The notes under the pieces are model-generated. The model saw nothing but the letters and a program-made list of their open reading frames with translations, searched no databases and had not been told where the DNA came from. From assembly GCF_003350535.1 (NCBI RefSeq), contig NZ_QQBB01000008.1, positions 1 to 64,000 of the forward strand: a DNA stretch of 64,000 nt, read 5' to 3'. The position numbers were made by a program, and so were the translations under genes. Source of the DNA: Microvirga subterranea. Lineage in GTDB: Bacteria; Pseudomonadota; Alphaproteobacteria; Rhizobiales; Beijerinckiaceae. This document shows, piece by piece, positions 19,111 through 29,664 of the stretch. The stretch's first letter is position 1; each line of letters starts with the position of its first letter.

Positions 19111-21189
19111 ATGGCCAAAATCATCGTTGATGGCGTCGAGGTCGACGTTCCGCCGGAATACACCCTGCTCCAGGCCGCCGAGGCGGCCGGGGCGGAAATT
19201 CCGCGCTTCTGCTTCCACGAGCGGCTTTCGATCGCCGGCAACTGCCGCATGTGCCTCGTCGAGGTGAAGGGCGCGCCCAAGCCTGTGGCGTCCTGCGCCT
19301 GGGGTGTGCGCGACTGCCGTCCGGGCCCCAACGGCGAGCCGCCCGAGGTTTCGACCAAGTCGCCGACGGTCAAGAAGGCTCGCGAAGGGGTGATGGAGTT
19401 CCTCCTCATCAACCACCCGCTCGATTGCCCGATCTGCGATCAGGGCGGCCAGTGCGACCTGCAGGACCAGGCCATGGCCTACGGCGTCGACACCAGCCGC
19501 TACCACGAGAACAAGCGCGCCGTGACCGACAAGTATCTCGGCCCGCTGGTCCGCACCTCCATGAACCGGTGCATTCACTGCACCCGCTGCGTCCGCTTCA
19601 CCACCGAGGTGGCGGGCGTGGAGGACATGGGCGCCCTGTGGCGCGGCGAGGACATGGAGATCACGAGCTATCTCGAGAAGGCGCTCGGCTCCGAGCTGCA
19701 GGCGAACGTGGCGGATCTCTGCCCGGTCGGAGCGCTCACCCACAAGCCGGAAGCCTTCCACTACCGCCCTTGGGAACTCACGAAGACCGACTCGGTCGAC
19801 ATCATGGACGCGGTCGGCTCTTCGATCCGCGTCGACTCCCGTGGCCGCGAGGTGATGCGCATCCTGCCGCGCGTGAATGAGGACGTGAACGAGGAGTGGA
19901 TCACCGACAAGGCCCGCCAGATCGTGGACGGCCTGCGGCTCCAGCGTCTCGACCGTCCGTTCGTCCGCGAGAACGGCCGCCTGCGTCCCGCCACTTGGCA
20001 GGAGGCCTTCGCGACCGTCGCTAACCGGGTCAAGGGAACGGATCCGAAGCGCATCGGCGCCATCGTCGGCGATCTCGCCGCGGTCGAGGAGATGTACGCC
20101 CTCAAGCTCCTGATGCAGAGCCTCGGGGTCGCGAACATCGACGCCCGCCAGGACGGCACGGTGCTGTCGCCGGCCCATGGCCGCGGCTCGTACCTGTTCA
20201 ACTCCACCATCGCCGGAATCGAAGAGGCCGATGCGATCCTGATCGTGGGCTCGAACCCGCGCATCGAGGGTTCGCTCGTCAACGTGCGCATCCGCAAGCG
20301 CTGGCGCCAGATCGCGCTTCCGATCGCCATGATCGGCGAGAACGCGGACCTGACCTATCCGGTGGACTACCTCGGCGCCGGTCCCGAGACGCTGGCGGAC
20401 ATCCTCGCCGGTCGCCACAGCTTCGCCGAAGCGCTCAAGGGCGCCGAGAAGCCGTTAGTCATCGTGGGGCAGGGGGCGCTCTCCCGTCCCGACGGGCTTG
20501 CCATCCTGTCGCTCGCGGCTCAGCTGGCGCAGAGCATCGGCGCGGTCAGGGAAGGCTGGAACGGCTTCTCGGTCCTGCATACGGCCGCATCCCGTGTCGG
20601 AGCGCTCGATCTCGGCTTCGTGCCGGGCGAGGGCGGCCTGACGGCGCAGCAGATGGCGCAGGGCGGTGTGGACTTGCTATTCAACCTCGGTGCCGATGAG
20701 ATTGATGTCGCTCCGGGCGCCTTCGTGATCTACCAGGGCACCCACGGCGACCGCGGAGCACACCGCGCCGACGTGATCCTGCCGGGCGCCACCTACACGG
20801 AGAAGTCCGGCACTTTCGTCAACACGGAGGGACGGGTCCAGATAGCCAACCGCGCGGCCTTCGCGCCGGGCGAAGCCCGCGAGGACTGGGCGATCCTGCG
20901 CGCCCTGTCGGACGTGCTGGGTCACCGCCTGCCCTTCGACTCGCTCAACGCCCTGCGGGCGAAGCTCTATGCGGAGTTCCCGCATTTCGCCGCAATCGAG
21001 ACGATCACGCCCGCCGACGCGGCGTCGGCCGTCCAGGCCCTCGCGGGCCTCGGCGGCAGCCCGGGACGCGACGCATTCGTCAGCCCGATCAAGGACTTCT
21101 ACCTCACGAACCCGATCGCACGCGCGTCCGGCGTCATGGCCGAGTGCTCCGCACTCGCCCGTGAACTCCGGCTCGAGGCGGCCGAGTAA
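19111..21189 (+). CDS. nuoG: NADH-quinone oxidoreductase subunit G
   Basis: A 692-residue 75-kDa subunit that carries clusters N1b, N4 and N5 along the electron wire. The N-terminal 2Fe-2S domain has CFHERLSIAGNCRMC and a later Cys in SCAWG. The His-Cys motif is HPLDCPICDQGGQC, followed by the 4Fe-4S motif CIHCTRCVRF and DLCPVGALT. The remainder is a molybdopterin-oxidoreductase-like fold without molybdenum ligands, as in the mitochondrial type. The fourth-cluster (N7) cysteines of the E. coli protein were not seen. Confidence 0.98.
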   Translation: MAKIIVDGVEVDVPPEYTLLQAAEAAGAEIPRFCFHERLSIAGNCRMCLVEVKGAPKPVASCAWGVRDCRPGPNGEPPEVSTKSPTVKKAREGVMEFLLINHPLDCPICDQGGQCDLQDQAMAYGVDTSRYHENKRAVTDKYLGPLVRTSMNRCIHCTRCVRFTTEVAGVEDMGALWRGEDMEITSYLEKALGSELQANVADLCPVGALTHKPEAFHYRPWELTKTDSVDIMDAVGSSIRVDSRGREVMRILPRVNEDVNEEWITDKARQIVDGLRLQRLDRPFVRENGRLRPATWQEAFATVANRVKGTDPKRIGAIVGDLAAVEEMYALKLLMQSLGVANIDARQDGTVLSPAHGRGSYLFNSTIAGIEEADAILIVGSNPRIEGSLVNVRIRKRWRQIALPIAMIGENADLTYPVDYLGAGPETLADILAGRHSFAEALKGAEKPLVIVGQGALSRPDGLAILSLAAQLAQSIGAVREGWNGFSVLHTAASRVGALDLGFVPGEGGLTAQQMAQGGVDLLFNLGADEIDVAPGAFVIYQGTHGDRGAHRADVILPGATYTEKSGTFVNTEGRVQIANRAAFAPGEAREDWAILRALSDVLGHRLPFDSLNALRAKLYAEFPHFAAIETITPADAASAVQALAGLGGSPGRDAFVSPIKDFYLTNPIARASGVMAECSALARELRLEAAE

Positions 21190-21201
21190 GAGGATCGGAT
21201 C

Positions 21202-22227
21202 ATGGAATTCGGAGACATCATCCTCGCGGTCGCGATCATGCTGGGCAAGAGCCTGCTCATGCTCGTGGCGCTGCTCGTGTTCATCGCCTACGCGCTCTAT
21301 GCGGACCGCAAGGTCTGGGCGGCGGTGCAGCTGCGCCGCGGCCCGAACGTGGTCGGCCCCTGGGGCCTGCTGCAATCCTTCGCGGACCTGCTCAAGTTCG
21401 TGCTCAAGGAGCCGGTGATCCCGTCCTCGGCCAACAAGGGCATGTTCCTGCTGGCGCCGCTGCTGATGTGCACGCTCTCGCTCGCCGCCTGGGCGGTGAT
21501 CCCGCTCAACGCGGGCTGGGCGATCGCCGACATCAACGTGGGCATCCTGTACATCTTCGCGATCTCGTCGCTCGGGGTCTACGGCGTCATCATGGGAGGT
21601 TGGGCCTCGAACTCGAAGTACCCGTTCCTGGGTGCGCTTCGCTCGGCGGCCCAGATGGTGTCTTATGAGGTCTCCATCGGCTTCGTGATCGTGACCGTGC
21701 TCATGTGCGCCGGCACCCTGAACCTCTCGGCCATCGTGGAGGCCCAGAACACGGCGCTCGGCATCTTCGGCTGGTACTGGCTGCCGCTCTTCCCGATGTT
21801 CGTGGTGTTCTTCATCTCGGCCATGGCCGAGACGAACCGCCCGCCCTTCGACCTGCCGGAGGCGGAATCGGAACTCGTGGCCGGCTACATGGTGGAGTAT
21901 TCCTCGACCCCGTACCTGCTCTTCATGCTGGGTGAGTACGTGGCCATCATGACCATGTGTGCCCTGGGCACGATCCTGTTCCTCGGCGGCTGGCTGTCCC
22001 CGATCCCGTTCGCGCCCTTCACCTGGATTCCGGGCGTGATCTGGTTCGTTCTGAAGGCCAGCTTCCTGTTCCTCCTCATCGCCATGGTGAAGGCCCTGGT
22101 GCCCCGCTACCGCTACGATCAGCTCATGCGCCTCGGCTGGAAGGTGTTCCTGCCGCTCTCGCTGGCCATGGTCATCCTCGTGGCGGCCGTCCTGATGATC
22201 ACCGGCACCGCGCCGGGCATGCGCTAA
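21202..22227 (+). CDS. nuoH: NADH-quinone oxidoreductase subunit H
   Basis: A 341-residue membrane subunit with about eight helices that forms the heel of complex I and the quinone tunnel entrance. The conserved cytoplasmic loop [20 protein letters not shown] is present near residues 210-229, with the acidic residues that couple quinone reduction to proton pumping. The N-terminal [21 protein letters not shown] motif is also intact. It lies 12 bases after nuoG and 14 before nuoI. Confidence 0.98.
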   Translation: MEFGDIILAVAIMLGKSLLMLVALLVFIAYALYADRKVWAAVQLRRGPNVVGPWGLLQSFADLLKFVLKEPVIPSSANKGMFLLAPLLMCTLSLAAWAVIPLNAGWAIADINVGILYIFAISSLGVYGVIMGGWASNSKYPFLGALRSAAQMVSYEVSIGFVIVTVLMCAGTLNLSAIVEAQNTALGIFGWYWLPLFPMFVVFFISAMAETNRPPFDLPEAESELVAGYMVEYSSTPYLLFMLGEYVAIMTMCALGTILFLGGWLSPIPFAPFTWIPGVIWFVLKASFLFLLIAMVKALVPRYRYDQLMRLGWKVFLPLSLAMVILVAAVLMITGTAPGMR

Positions 22228-22241
22228 CGGAGATCGGCGAA

Positions 22242-22730
22242 ATGAAGCTCGATCAGGTTGCCAAGTCGCTTCTGCTGAAGGAGTTCGTGGCGGGGTTCAT
22301 CCTCACCGTGAAATACTTCTTCAAGCCGAAGGCGACGATCAATTACCCCTTCGAGATGAGCCACCGCGGGCCCCGCTTCCGCGGCGAGCATGCCCTGCGC
22401 CGCTACCCCAACGGGGAAGAGCGCTGCATCGCCTGCAAGCTCTGCGAGGCGATCTGCCCGGCCCAGGCGATCACCATCGAGGCGGGCCCACGCCGGAACG
22501 ACGGCACCCGCCGCACGACCCGGTACGACATCGACATGGTGAAGTGCATCTATTGCGGCATGTGCCAGGAGGCCTGCCCGGTCGATGCCATCGTGGAAGG
22601 CCCGAACTTCGAGTTCTCGGTCGAGACCCGCGAGGAGCTCTACTACGACAAGGCCAAGCTGCTCGAGAACGGCGAGCGCTGGGAGCGCGAGATCGCGCGT
22701 AACCTCGTCAAGACGGCGCCCTACCGGTAA
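22242..22730 (+). CDS. nuoI: NADH-quinone oxidoreductase subunit I
   Basis: A 162-residue TYKY subunit with clusters N6a and N6b. Two 4Fe-4S motifs are seen: [12 protein letters not shown] from C62 and [12 protein letters not shown] from C102. The amphipathic N-terminal part ([21 protein letters not shown]) sits at the membrane surface, and [12 protein letters not shown] leads into the first cluster. The start at 22242 is chosen because it gives the family N-terminus; the longer frame opening inside nuoH is a shadow. Confidence 0.98.
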   Translation: MKLDQVAKSLLLKEFVAGFILTVKYFFKPKATINYPFEMSHRGPRFRGEHALRRYPNGEERCIACKLCEAICPAQAITIEAGPRRNDGTRRTTRYDIDMVKCIYCGMCQEACPVDAIVEGPNFEFSVETREELYYDKAKLLENGERWEREIARNLVKTAPYR

Positions 22731-22738
22731 GGGCGATC

Positions 22739-22792
22739 CTGCCCTGCAAACAGGGCAGGGGGCAAACAGGCCGGACGGGTTGTCCCGTCCGG
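22739..22792. repeat. Two hairpins between nuoI and nuoJ
   Basis: CTGCCCTG (22739-22746) pairs with CAGGGCAG (22751-22758) around CAAA. CCGGACGGG (22771-22779) pairs with CCCGTCCGG (22784-22792) around TTGT. Both are perfect stems without a T-tract, in the 141-bp spacer of an otherwise tight operon. They are likely message-stabilising or processing structures rather than terminators. Confidence 0.6.
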
Positions 22793-22871
22793 ATTCGGAA
22801 ACTATAGACGGGCCGCCGGATTCCCCGGAGCCACGTCGGAAGGGGCCGCTCCACGCGGCTTGAGCTGAAGC

Positions 22872-23486
22872 ATGACGGTTACCGCTGCCTTCTTCTATCT
22901 CTTCGCGACGATCACCGTCGCCTCGGGCTTCATGGTGATCGCCTCGCGCAATCCCGTGCAGTCGGTGCTTTTCCTCATCCTGGCCTTCGTCAACGCGGCG
23001 GGACTCTTCCTGATGATGGGCGCCGAGTTCCTGGCGATGATCCTGGTGATCGTCTATGTCGGCGCGGTCGCGGTGCTGTTCCTCTTCGTGGTCATGATGC
23101 TCGACGTGGACTTCGCCGAGCTGCGCCAGGGCTTCCTGCAGTACCTGCCGGTCGGCGGCCTGATCGGCATCGTGTTCCTGCTCGAGCTGGTGCTGGTGAT
23201 CGGCGCCTACGTGGTCGATCCGGGTCTCGTCCGGACCCCTTCGGTCCCGATCCCGGCGCCGGACGTCATGACGAACACCGAGGCCCTCGGCCAGGTGCTC
23301 TACACCCGCTACTTCTACTTCTTCCAGGCGGCCGGCCTGATCCTTCTGGTCGCCATGATCGGCGCCATCGTCCTGACGTTGCGTGAGCGCGTCGGCGTCC
23401 GTCGCCAGGACATCACGAAACAGAACGCCCGGACGCAGGAGACCGCGGTCGAGGTGCGGAAGGTTCCCTTCCGCCAGGGCATCTAA
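22872..23486 (+). CDS. nuoJ: NADH-quinone oxidoreductase subunit J
   Basis: A 204-residue ND6-type membrane subunit with five predicted helices. The third helix holds the conserved stretch [25 protein letters not shown] (about 55-79), with the pi-bulge Tyr/Gly region that moves during turnover. A short, charged cytosolic C-terminal tail follows the last helix, as in other alphaproteobacteria. nuoK begins 12 bases later. Confidence 0.97.
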   Translation: MTVTAAFFYLFATITVASGFMVIASRNPVQSVLFLILAFVNAAGLFLMMGAEFLAMILVIVYVGAVAVLFLFVVMMLDVDFAELRQGFLQYLPVGGLIGIVFLLELVLVIGAYVVDPGLVRTPSVPIPAPDVMTNTEALGQVLYTRYFYFFQAAGLILLVAMIGAIVLTLRERVGVRRQDITKQNARTQETAVEVRKVPFRQGI

Positions 23487-23497
23487 GGGAGACAGCG

Positions 23498-23806
23498 ATG
23501 GTCATCGGTCTTGGTCATTATCTCACCGTCGCCGCTGTGCTCTTCACGCTCGGCGTCTTCGGGATCTTCATCAACCGGAAGAACGTGATCGTCATCCTGA
23601 TGTCGATCGAGCTCATCCTGCTCGCCGTCAACATCAACATGGTGGCGTTCTCGACCCATATGAACGACATCGTCGGCCAGGTCTTCGCGCTGCTGATCCT
23701 CACGGTCGCGGCCGCGGAGGCGGCGATCGGCCTCGCCATTCTGGTGGTCTTCTTCCGCAACCGCGGCTCCATCGCGGTCGAAGACGTCAACATGATGAGG
23801 GGCTAA
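23498..23806 (+). CDS. nuoK: NADH-quinone oxidoreductase subunit K
   Basis: A 102-residue ND4L-type subunit with three helices, homologous to MrpC antiporter subunits. The key membrane glutamates are visible in [17 protein letters not shown] (second helix) and in the third helix ([15 protein letters not shown]). These form the proton path between NuoJ and NuoN. Full length. Confidence 0.98.
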   Translation: MVIGLGHYLTVAAVLFTLGVFGIFINRKNVIVILMSIELILLAVNINMVAFSTHMNDIVGQVFALLILTVAAAEAAIGLAILVVFFRNRGSIAVEDVNMMRG

Positions 23807-23831
23807 GGCCCGAACGGCGAAGTAAGAGACC

Positions 23832-25880
23832 ATGTATCACGCAATCGTCTTCCTGCCGCTCGTCGGCTTCCTCATCGCAGGCCTGTTCGGCCGGATCCTC
23901 GGCGCCCGTCCGAGCGAACTCATCACCACCGGCCTTCTCATGGTGGCGGCGGTCCTCTCCTGGCTGGCGTTCTTCAGCGTCGCTTACGGCGACGGCGCGA
24001 CCCGCATTCAGGTGGCGCAATGGATGGTGTCCGGCGACCTCGTCGTCGACTGGGCGTTCCGGATCGACACACTCACGGCCGTGATGCTGATCGTCGTGAA
24101 CACGGTCTCGGCCCTCGTTCACCTCTACTCCATCGGCTACATGCACGAGGATCCGCACCGTCCGCGGTTCTTCGCCTATCTGTCTCTCTTCACCTTCGCC
24201 ATGCTCATGCTGGTGACCGCCGACAACCTCGTGCAGATGTTCTTCGGCTGGGAAGGCGTGGGTCTCGCCAGCTACCTGCTGATCGGCTTCTGGTACCAGA
24301 AGGACTCGGCCAACGCCGCTGCCATGAAGGCGTTCATCGTCAACCGTGTCGGCGACTTCGGCTTCCTGCTCGGCATCTTCACCCTGTTCGTGCTGTTCAA
24401 CAGCGTCACCTTCGACCAGATCTTCCCGCGGGTCGCCGAGCTCGCCAACAACCGGTTCCACTTCCTCGGAATCGAGTGGCACGCCCTGACCATCGCCTGC
24501 CTGCTGCTCTTCATGGGCGCCATGGGCAAGTCGGCCCAGTTCCTGCTCCACACCTGGCTGCCGGACGCGATGGAGGGCCCGACGCCGGTCTCCGCCCTCA
24601 TCCATGCCGCCACCATGGTGACGGCCGGCGTCTTCATGGTCGCCCGCCTGTCCCCGGTCTTCGAGTACGCCCCGGCGGCCCTGACGGTGGTGACCATCAT
24701 CGGCGGCATCACGGCGTTCTTCGCCGCCACCGTCGGCCTCGTCCAGAACGACATCAAGCGCGTGATCGCGTACTCGACCTGCTCGCAGCTCGGCTACATG
24801 TTCGTGGCCCTCGGCGTCGGCGCCTACAGCGTGGGCGTGTTCCACCTGTTCACGCACGCCTTCTTCAAGGCGCTGCTCTTCTTGGGCGCCGGCTCGGTCA
24901 TCCACGCGATGCACCACGAGCAGGACATGCGCCATATGGGAGCGCTCCGCCGCTACATCCCGTTCACCACGGCCATGATGGCGATCGGCACCCTGGCGCT
25001 GACCGGCTTCCCGTTCACCGCCGGCTACTACTCCAAGGATGCGGTGATCGAGGCCGCCTATGCCTCCCACTCTACGGCCGGTTCCTTCGCGTTCCTGGCG
25101 ACGGTCATTGCCGCCTTCATGACGTCCTTCTACTCCTGGCGTCTGTTCTTCATGACCTTCGAGGGTTCCGCCCGTTGGGGCCATCACGGGCACGACGCAC
25201 ATGCGCCGCATGACCATGAGGGCGTGGAGCATGACGCACGCAGCCGCGACGTGGAGCCTGCCTCGCACGCTCAGCACGATCACAGCCATGACCATGGCCA
25301 CGGCCATGCCCATACGCCGCACGAGAGCCCGCTGGTGATGCTGGTGCCGCTGATCGTGCTGGCGACCGGAGCCCTGCTCGCCGGCATCATCTTCCATGGC
25401 GCCTTCATCGGCGAAGGCTACGAGGAATTCTGGAAGGGGGCGGTCTTCACCCGTCCGGACAATCATATCCTCGAGGAGATGCATCATCTCCCGGGCTGGG
25501 TGCCGCTGCTCCCGACCCTGATGATGATCCTGGGCTTCCTGCTCGCGGTGTACATGTACATCATCGACTCGAAGCAGCCGGCCAAGCTCGCGGCGGATCA
25601 CCCGATCCTGTACCGGTTCCTCCTGAACAAGTGGTACTTCGACGAGCTGTACGATGCGATCTTCGTCCGTCCGGCCATGGCCATCGGCCGCTTCTTCTGG
25701 CGCACCGGCGACCAGCGGATCATCGACGGGCTGGGGCCTGACGGGATCTCTGCCCGCGTCCTCGACGTCACCCGCGGGGTCGTCCGGGTCCAGACCGGCT
25801 ACCTCTACCACTATGCCTTCGCCATGCTGATCGGCGTCGCCGCTCTCGTGACCTTCTATCTCTTCAGGGGAGCCCACTGA
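23832..25880 (+). CDS. nuoL: NADH-quinone oxidoreductase subunit L
   Basis: A 682-residue ND5/MrpA-type antiporter-like subunit at the distal end of the membrane arm, with the long lateral helix at its C-terminus. Conserved features include [19 protein letters not shown] and [31 protein letters not shown]. An unusual His/Asp-rich loop of about 50 residues (roughly 450-500, [14 protein letters not shown] then [13 protein letters not shown]) sits between late membrane helices. It is longer than in E. coli and could bind metal. The stop overlaps the nuoM ATG by one base. Confidence 0.97.
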   Translation: MYHAIVFLPLVGFLIAGLFGRILGARPSELITTGLLMVAAVLSWLAFFSVAYGDGATRIQVAQWMVSGDLVVDWAFRIDTLTAVMLIVVNTVSALVHLYSIGYMHEDPHRPRFFAYLSLFTFAMLMLVTADNLVQMFFGWEGVGLASYLLIGFWYQKDSANAAAMKAFIVNRVGDFGFLLGIFTLFVLFNSVTFDQIFPRVAELANNRFHFLGIEWHALTIACLLLFMGAMGKSAQFLLHTWLPDAMEGPTPVSALIHAATMVTAGVFMVARLSPVFEYAPAALTVVTIIGGITAFFAATVGLVQNDIKRVIAYSTCSQLGYMFVALGVGAYSVGVFHLFTHAFFKALLFLGAGSVIHAMHHEQDMRHMGALRRYIPFTTAMMAIGTLALTGFPFTAGYYSKDAVIEAAYASHSTAGSFAFLATVIAAFMTSFYSWRLFFMTFEGSARWGHHGHDAHAPHDHEGVEHDARSRDVEPASHAQHDHSHDHGHGHAHTPHESPLVMLVPLIVLATGALLAGIIFHGAFIGEGYEEFWKGAVFTRPDNHILEEMHHLPGWVPLLPTLMMILGFLLAVYMYIIDSKQPAKLAADHPILYRFLLNKWYFDELYDAIFVRPAMAIGRFFWRTGDQRIIDGLGPDGISARVLDVTRGVVRVQTGYLYHYAFAMLIGVAALVTFYLFRGAH

Positions 25881-27391
25881 TGCTCGGGTTCGGCATTCTC
25901 TCCGGACTTCTGATCCTGCCGCTGGTCGGAGCGGCGTTCATCCTCACGCTCCGCGGCGACAGCGAGGCGGCGCGCTCCAACGCGCGCTGGGCGGCGCTGG
26001 CCACCACCATCGTGACCTTCCTCCTGTCGCTCGTCGCCTGGGGACGGTTCGATGCCGGTAACTCGGCGTTCCAGCTCGTCGAAAGCCATGCCTGGCTCGC
26101 CGAGACGATCCGGTTCAAGCTCGGCGTGGACGGCTTCTCGATGCCGTTCATCGTGCTCACGACATTCCTGATGCCGTTCTGCATCCTGGCCTCGTGGGAC
26201 TCGATCCAGAATCGGGTGAAGGAGTACTTCGTCGCGTTCCTGATCCTCGAGACGACCATGATCGGCGTCTTCGCGGCGCTCGATCTGGTGCTGTTCTACC
26301 TGTTCTTCGAGGCGGGTCTCATTCCGATGTTCCTCATCATCGGCATCTGGGGCGGCAAGCGGCGCATCTACGCGAGCTTCAAGTTCTTCCTCTACACGCT
26401 GCTCGGCTCCGTGCTCATGTTGCTCGCCATCATGGCGATGTACTGGGCGGCAGGCACCACGGACATCCCGACTCTGCTGACCTTCAAGTTCGCCGAGAAC
26501 CTGCAGACCTGGCTGTGGCTCGCGTTCTTCGCCTCGTTCGCGGTGAAGATGCCCATGTGGCCGGTTCATACTTGGCTCCCCGACGCCCACGTCGAGGCGC
26601 CGACGGCGGGCTCGGTGATCCTGGCGGGCATCCTGCTGAAGATGGGCGGTTACGGCTTCATCCGTATCTCGCTGCCCATGTTCCCCGACGCGTCGGTCTA
26701 CTTCGCGCCCTTCGTGTTCTCCCTCTCGGTCATCGCGATCATCTACACCTCGCTGGTCGCCATGATGCAGGAGGACATGAAGAAGCTCATCGCTTACTCC
26801 TCGGTGGCGCACATGGGCTTCGTGACCATGGGCCTGTTCAGCATGAACCCGCAGGGCATCCAGGGCGCCATGTTCCAGATGGTGTCGCACGGCCTCGTCT
26901 CGGGCGCGCTGTTCCTCTGCGTCGGCGTGGTCTACGACCGGATGCACACCCGCGAGATCCGCGCCTATGGCGGTCTCGTGAATCGCATGCCGCTCTACGC
27001 CGTGGTGTTCCTGATCTTCACCATGGCCAATGTGGGCCTGCCGGGCACCTCCGGCTTCGTCGGCGAGTTCCTGTCGCTCATGGGCGCCTTCCGGGCCAAC
27101 ACCTGGGTGTCGTTCTTCGCCACCACCGGCGTCATCCTGTCGGCGGCCTACGCGCTCTGGCTCTACCGCCGGGTCGTCTACGGGGTGCTCGACAAGCCGA
27201 GCCTCCAGGGGATCGCGGACCTCAACCGCCGCGAGATCATCACCTTCGCGCCGCTCGTCCTGCTCGTCATCTATTACGGCGTGCATCCGGGCCCGATCCT
27301 CGACGCCTTCGCCGCCCCGACGGACGCCCTGATGAAGGGCTACGAGGCTGCGCTCCAAACCGTGAAAACGGCGGCTGTCGCCGCACACTGA
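25880..27391 (+). CDS. nuoM: NADH-quinone oxidoreductase subunit M
   Basis: A 503-residue ND4-type proton-pumping subunit with about 14 helices. The conserved Glu is in [22 protein letters not shown], and the Lys-containing helix is in [27 protein letters not shown]. The broken-helix region ISLPMF and the [19 protein letters not shown] motif are intact. It shares one base with the nuoL stop (TGATG), which suggests coupled translation. Confidence 0.98.
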   Translation: MLGFGILSGLLILPLVGAAFILTLRGDSEAARSNARWAALATTIVTFLLSLVAWGRFDAGNSAFQLVESHAWLAETIRFKLGVDGFSMPFIVLTTFLMPFCILASWDSIQNRVKEYFVAFLILETTMIGVFAALDLVLFYLFFEAGLIPMFLIIGIWGGKRRIYASFKFFLYTLLGSVLMLLAIMAMYWAAGTTDIPTLLTFKFAENLQTWLWLAFFASFAVKMPMWPVHTWLPDAHVEAPTAGSVILAGILLKMGGYGFIRISLPMFPDASVYFAPFVFSLSVIAIIYTSLVAMMQEDMKKLIAYSSVAHMGFVTMGLFSMNPQGIQGAMFQMVSHGLVSGALFLCVGVVYDRMHTREIRAYGGLVNRMPLYAVVFLIFTMANVGLPGTSGFVGEFLSLMGAFRANTWVSFFATTGVILSAAYALWLYRRVVYGVLDKPSLQGIADLNRREIITFAPLVLLVIYYGVHPGPILDAFAAPTDALMKGYEAALQTVKTAAVAAH

Positions 27392-27398
27392 GGCCACG

Positions 27399-28838
27399 AT
27401 GAATTCCGCCCTCGCCATCCCCACCTTTGGTCCCCTGCTGCCGGAGATCATCCTCGCAGTCGGTGTGCTCGTCCTCATCCTGTTCGGCGCCTTCCGGGGA
27501 GAGCGCTCCGCGGACGGCATGAACATCGTCGCGCTGGCGCTTCTCGCCGTCGCCTTCGTGGCGGTACTGATGCTCCCCTCCGAGCGCGTGGAGACCATGG
27601 CCGGCTCCTTCGTGGTCGACTCCTTCGCCAAGTTCATGAAGGGACTGACGCTCATCGCCTCCGCGGGCGGCGTCATCCTGTCCATGGACTACATGCGGCG
27701 GGAGCGGATCAACCGGTTCGAGTATCCGATCCTGATCGTGCTCTCGACCATCGGCATGCTGATGGTGATCTCGGCCAACGACCTGATCGCGCTCTATCTC
27801 GGCCTTGAGCTGCTCAGCCTCTCGTCCTACGTGATCGCCGCGTTCGACCGCGACAATGTCCGCTCGACGGAAGCGGGCCTCAAATACTTCGTGCTCGGCG
27901 CCCTGTCGTCCGGCATGCTGCTCTACGGCGCATCGCTGGTCTACGGCTTCACCGGCAGCGTGTCGTTCCCGGTCATCGCCACCACGCTCCAGGGCAACGT
28001 GGGCAACGGCGTGATCTTCGGCCTCGTCTTCGTGGCGGCCGGCATCGCGTTCAAGATCTCGGCCGTGCCGTTCCACATGTGGACGCCGGACGTCTACGAG
28101 GGCGCTCCGACTCCGGTCACGGCGTTCTTCGCCGCGGCGCCGAAAATGGCCGGCATGGCCATGGCGACCCGCGTCTTCATCGATGCCTTCCCGGGCATCC
28201 TCGGCCAGTGGCAGCAGATCATCGTCTTCATCTCGATCGCCTCGATGGCGCTCGGCTCCTTCGCGGCGATCGGTCAGCGCAACATCAAGCGCCTGATGGC
28301 CTACTCGTCCATCGGCAATGTGGGCTACGCGCTGATCGGCCTCGCGGCGGGCACGCCGGAAGGCATTCAGGGCGTCGCCGTCTACATGGCGATCTACCTC
28401 GCCATGACGCTCGGCACCTTCGCGGTGATCCTCGGCATGCGCCGCGGCAACGTCATGTTCGAGACGATCGACGATCTCTCGGGCCTTGCCCGCACGCATC
28501 CGGTCATGGCCTTCTGCCTCGCCATGATGATGTTCTCGCTCGCCGGCATCCCGCCGCTCGCCGGATTCTTCGCGAAGTTCTACGTCTTCGCCGCCGCTAT
28601 CCAGGCCAATCTGGTGACGCTCGCGGTGATCGGCGTGGTGACCAGCGTCATCGGCGCCTATTACTATCTGCGCATCGTCAAGGTCATGTACTTCGACGAG
28701 CCCGTGCAGCCGTTCGAGCGCATGGCGCCTGGCGTCAGCTTCGTGCTGGTGGTTTCGAGCGCGGTCGTCCTCCTCTTCTGGATCGTTCCGGCTCCGGTCG
28801 TGAACGCAGCGGGCGCTGCGGCGCGCTCCCTGTTCTGA
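27399..28838 (+). CDS. nuoN: NADH-quinone oxidoreductase subunit N
   Basis: A 479-residue ND2-type antiporter-like subunit with 13-14 helices, the last gene of the nuo operon. Visible motifs are ALYLGLELLSLSSYVIAAF (with the channel Glu), AFKISAVPFHMWTPDVYEGAPTPVTAFF (with the channel Lys), and NIKRLMAYSSIGNVGYALIG. The stop is one base before the GTG of birA, so read-through transcription and coupled translation are likely. Confidence 0.98.
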   Translation: MNSALAIPTFGPLLPEIILAVGVLVLILFGAFRGERSADGMNIVALALLAVAFVAVLMLPSERVETMAGSFVVDSFAKFMKGLTLIASAGGVILSMDYMRRERINRFEYPILIVLSTIGMLMVISANDLIALYLGLELLSLSSYVIAAFDRDNVRSTEAGLKYFVLGALSSGMLLYGASLVYGFTGSVSFPVIATTLQGNVGNGVIFGLVFVAAGIAFKISAVPFHMWTPDVYEGAPTPVTAFFAAAPKMAGMAMATRVFIDAFPGILGQWQQIIVFISIASMALGSFAAIGQRNIKRLMAYSSIGNVGYALIGLAAGTPEGIQGVAVYMAIYLAMTLGTFAVILGMRRGNVMFETIDDLSGLARTHPVMAFCLAMMMFSLAGIPPLAGFFAKFYVFAAAIQANLVTLAVIGVVTSVIGAYYYLRIVKVMYFDEPVQPFERMAPGVSFVLVVSSAVVLLFWIVPAPVVNAAGAAARSLF

Positions 28839-28839
28839 C

Positions 28840-29661
28840 GTGCATCTGTCGCCCGAAACGCAGGCCGCCGGCTATCGGCTGATCTCGCTCGAGGCGACGG
28901 AGTCCACCAACGACGACGCGCTTCAGGCTGCGAAGGAGGGTGATCCTGGCCAACTCTGGATCACCGCCACGGAACAGCGGTCGGGGAGGGGGCGCCATGG
29001 CCGGCAATGGTCGTCGCCTCCCGGCAACCTCTATGCCAGCCTCCTGCTCCTCGATCCCTGCGAGGTGGCGCTTGCGCCGCAGCTCGGCTTCGTGGCCGGC
29101 CTCGCCCTGCACGAAGCGGTAGAGACCGTCACGGGCGTCGGAATCCCGCGGCTGGCCCTGAAATGGCCCAACGACCTCCTGCTCGACGGCGCCAAGGTTT
29201 CCGGCATGCTGCTCGAAGGGCATCGGGTCGGGGCGGGCCGTCTGGCGGTGATCATCGGGCTCGGCGTGAACGTCGCCTTCTCGCCGACCGGCACGCCCTA
29301 CCCGACGGCCAACCTGAGATCTCTCGCGCCCGGCCTGCGGCGCGAGGACGTCTTCGCCGCTCTTTCGTCCGCCTTCGCACGAACCTTTGCGGCGTGGAGG
29401 GCCTCGATCCGTCAGAACAATGCGGATCCGTTAGGTCCGGTCCGCCGGCTGTGGCTGGAGCGGGCAGCCGGGCTCGGCCGGGAGGTTACCTTGCGCCTTC
29501 CCTCGGGAGAGAAGCGCGGTATCTTCGAAGGGCTCGACCGCTCGGGCCGGCTGCAGCTGAAGACCCCCTCCGGTCTGGAGCTGGTCGATGCGGGCGATCT
29601 TTATTTTCCTCATTTACTGCACGATATAGCCCAGCCTGACGCTGGTGCGACAAGGTTTTGA
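28840..29661 (+). CDS. birA: Biotin-[acetyl-CoA carboxylase] ligase
   Basis: A 273-residue group I biotin protein ligase that activates biotin to biotinyl-AMP and attaches it to biotin carboxyl carrier protein. The biotinyl-AMP site motif GRGRHGR is at 49-55 and KWPNDLLLDGAKVSG at 108-122. There is no N-terminal winged-helix domain, so it cannot be a BirA-type repressor. The C-terminal SH3-like region is short. It starts with GTG directly behind nuoN, and this position after nuo is conserved in Rhizobiales. RNase J follows 3 bases after the stop. Confidence 0.93.
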   Translation: MHLSPETQAAGYRLISLEATESTNDDALQAAKEGDPGQLWITATEQRSGRGRHGRQWSSPPGNLYASLLLLDPCEVALAPQLGFVAGLALHEAVETVTGVGIPRLALKWPNDLLLDGAKVSGMLLEGHRVGAGRLAVIIGLGVNVAFSPTGTPYPTANLRSLAPGLRREDVFAALSSAFARTFAAWRASIRQNNADPLGPVRRLWLERAAGLGREVTLRLPSGEKRGIFEGLDRSGRLQLKTPSGLELVDAGDLYFPHLLHDIAQPDAGATRF

Positions 29662-29664
29662 TAC

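Noticed and set aside
23787-27685. Long minus-strand open frames across nuoL and nuoM
   Set aside because: Extreme His/Glu/Arg/Asp-rich translations that mirror hydrophobic codons of the real membrane subunits.
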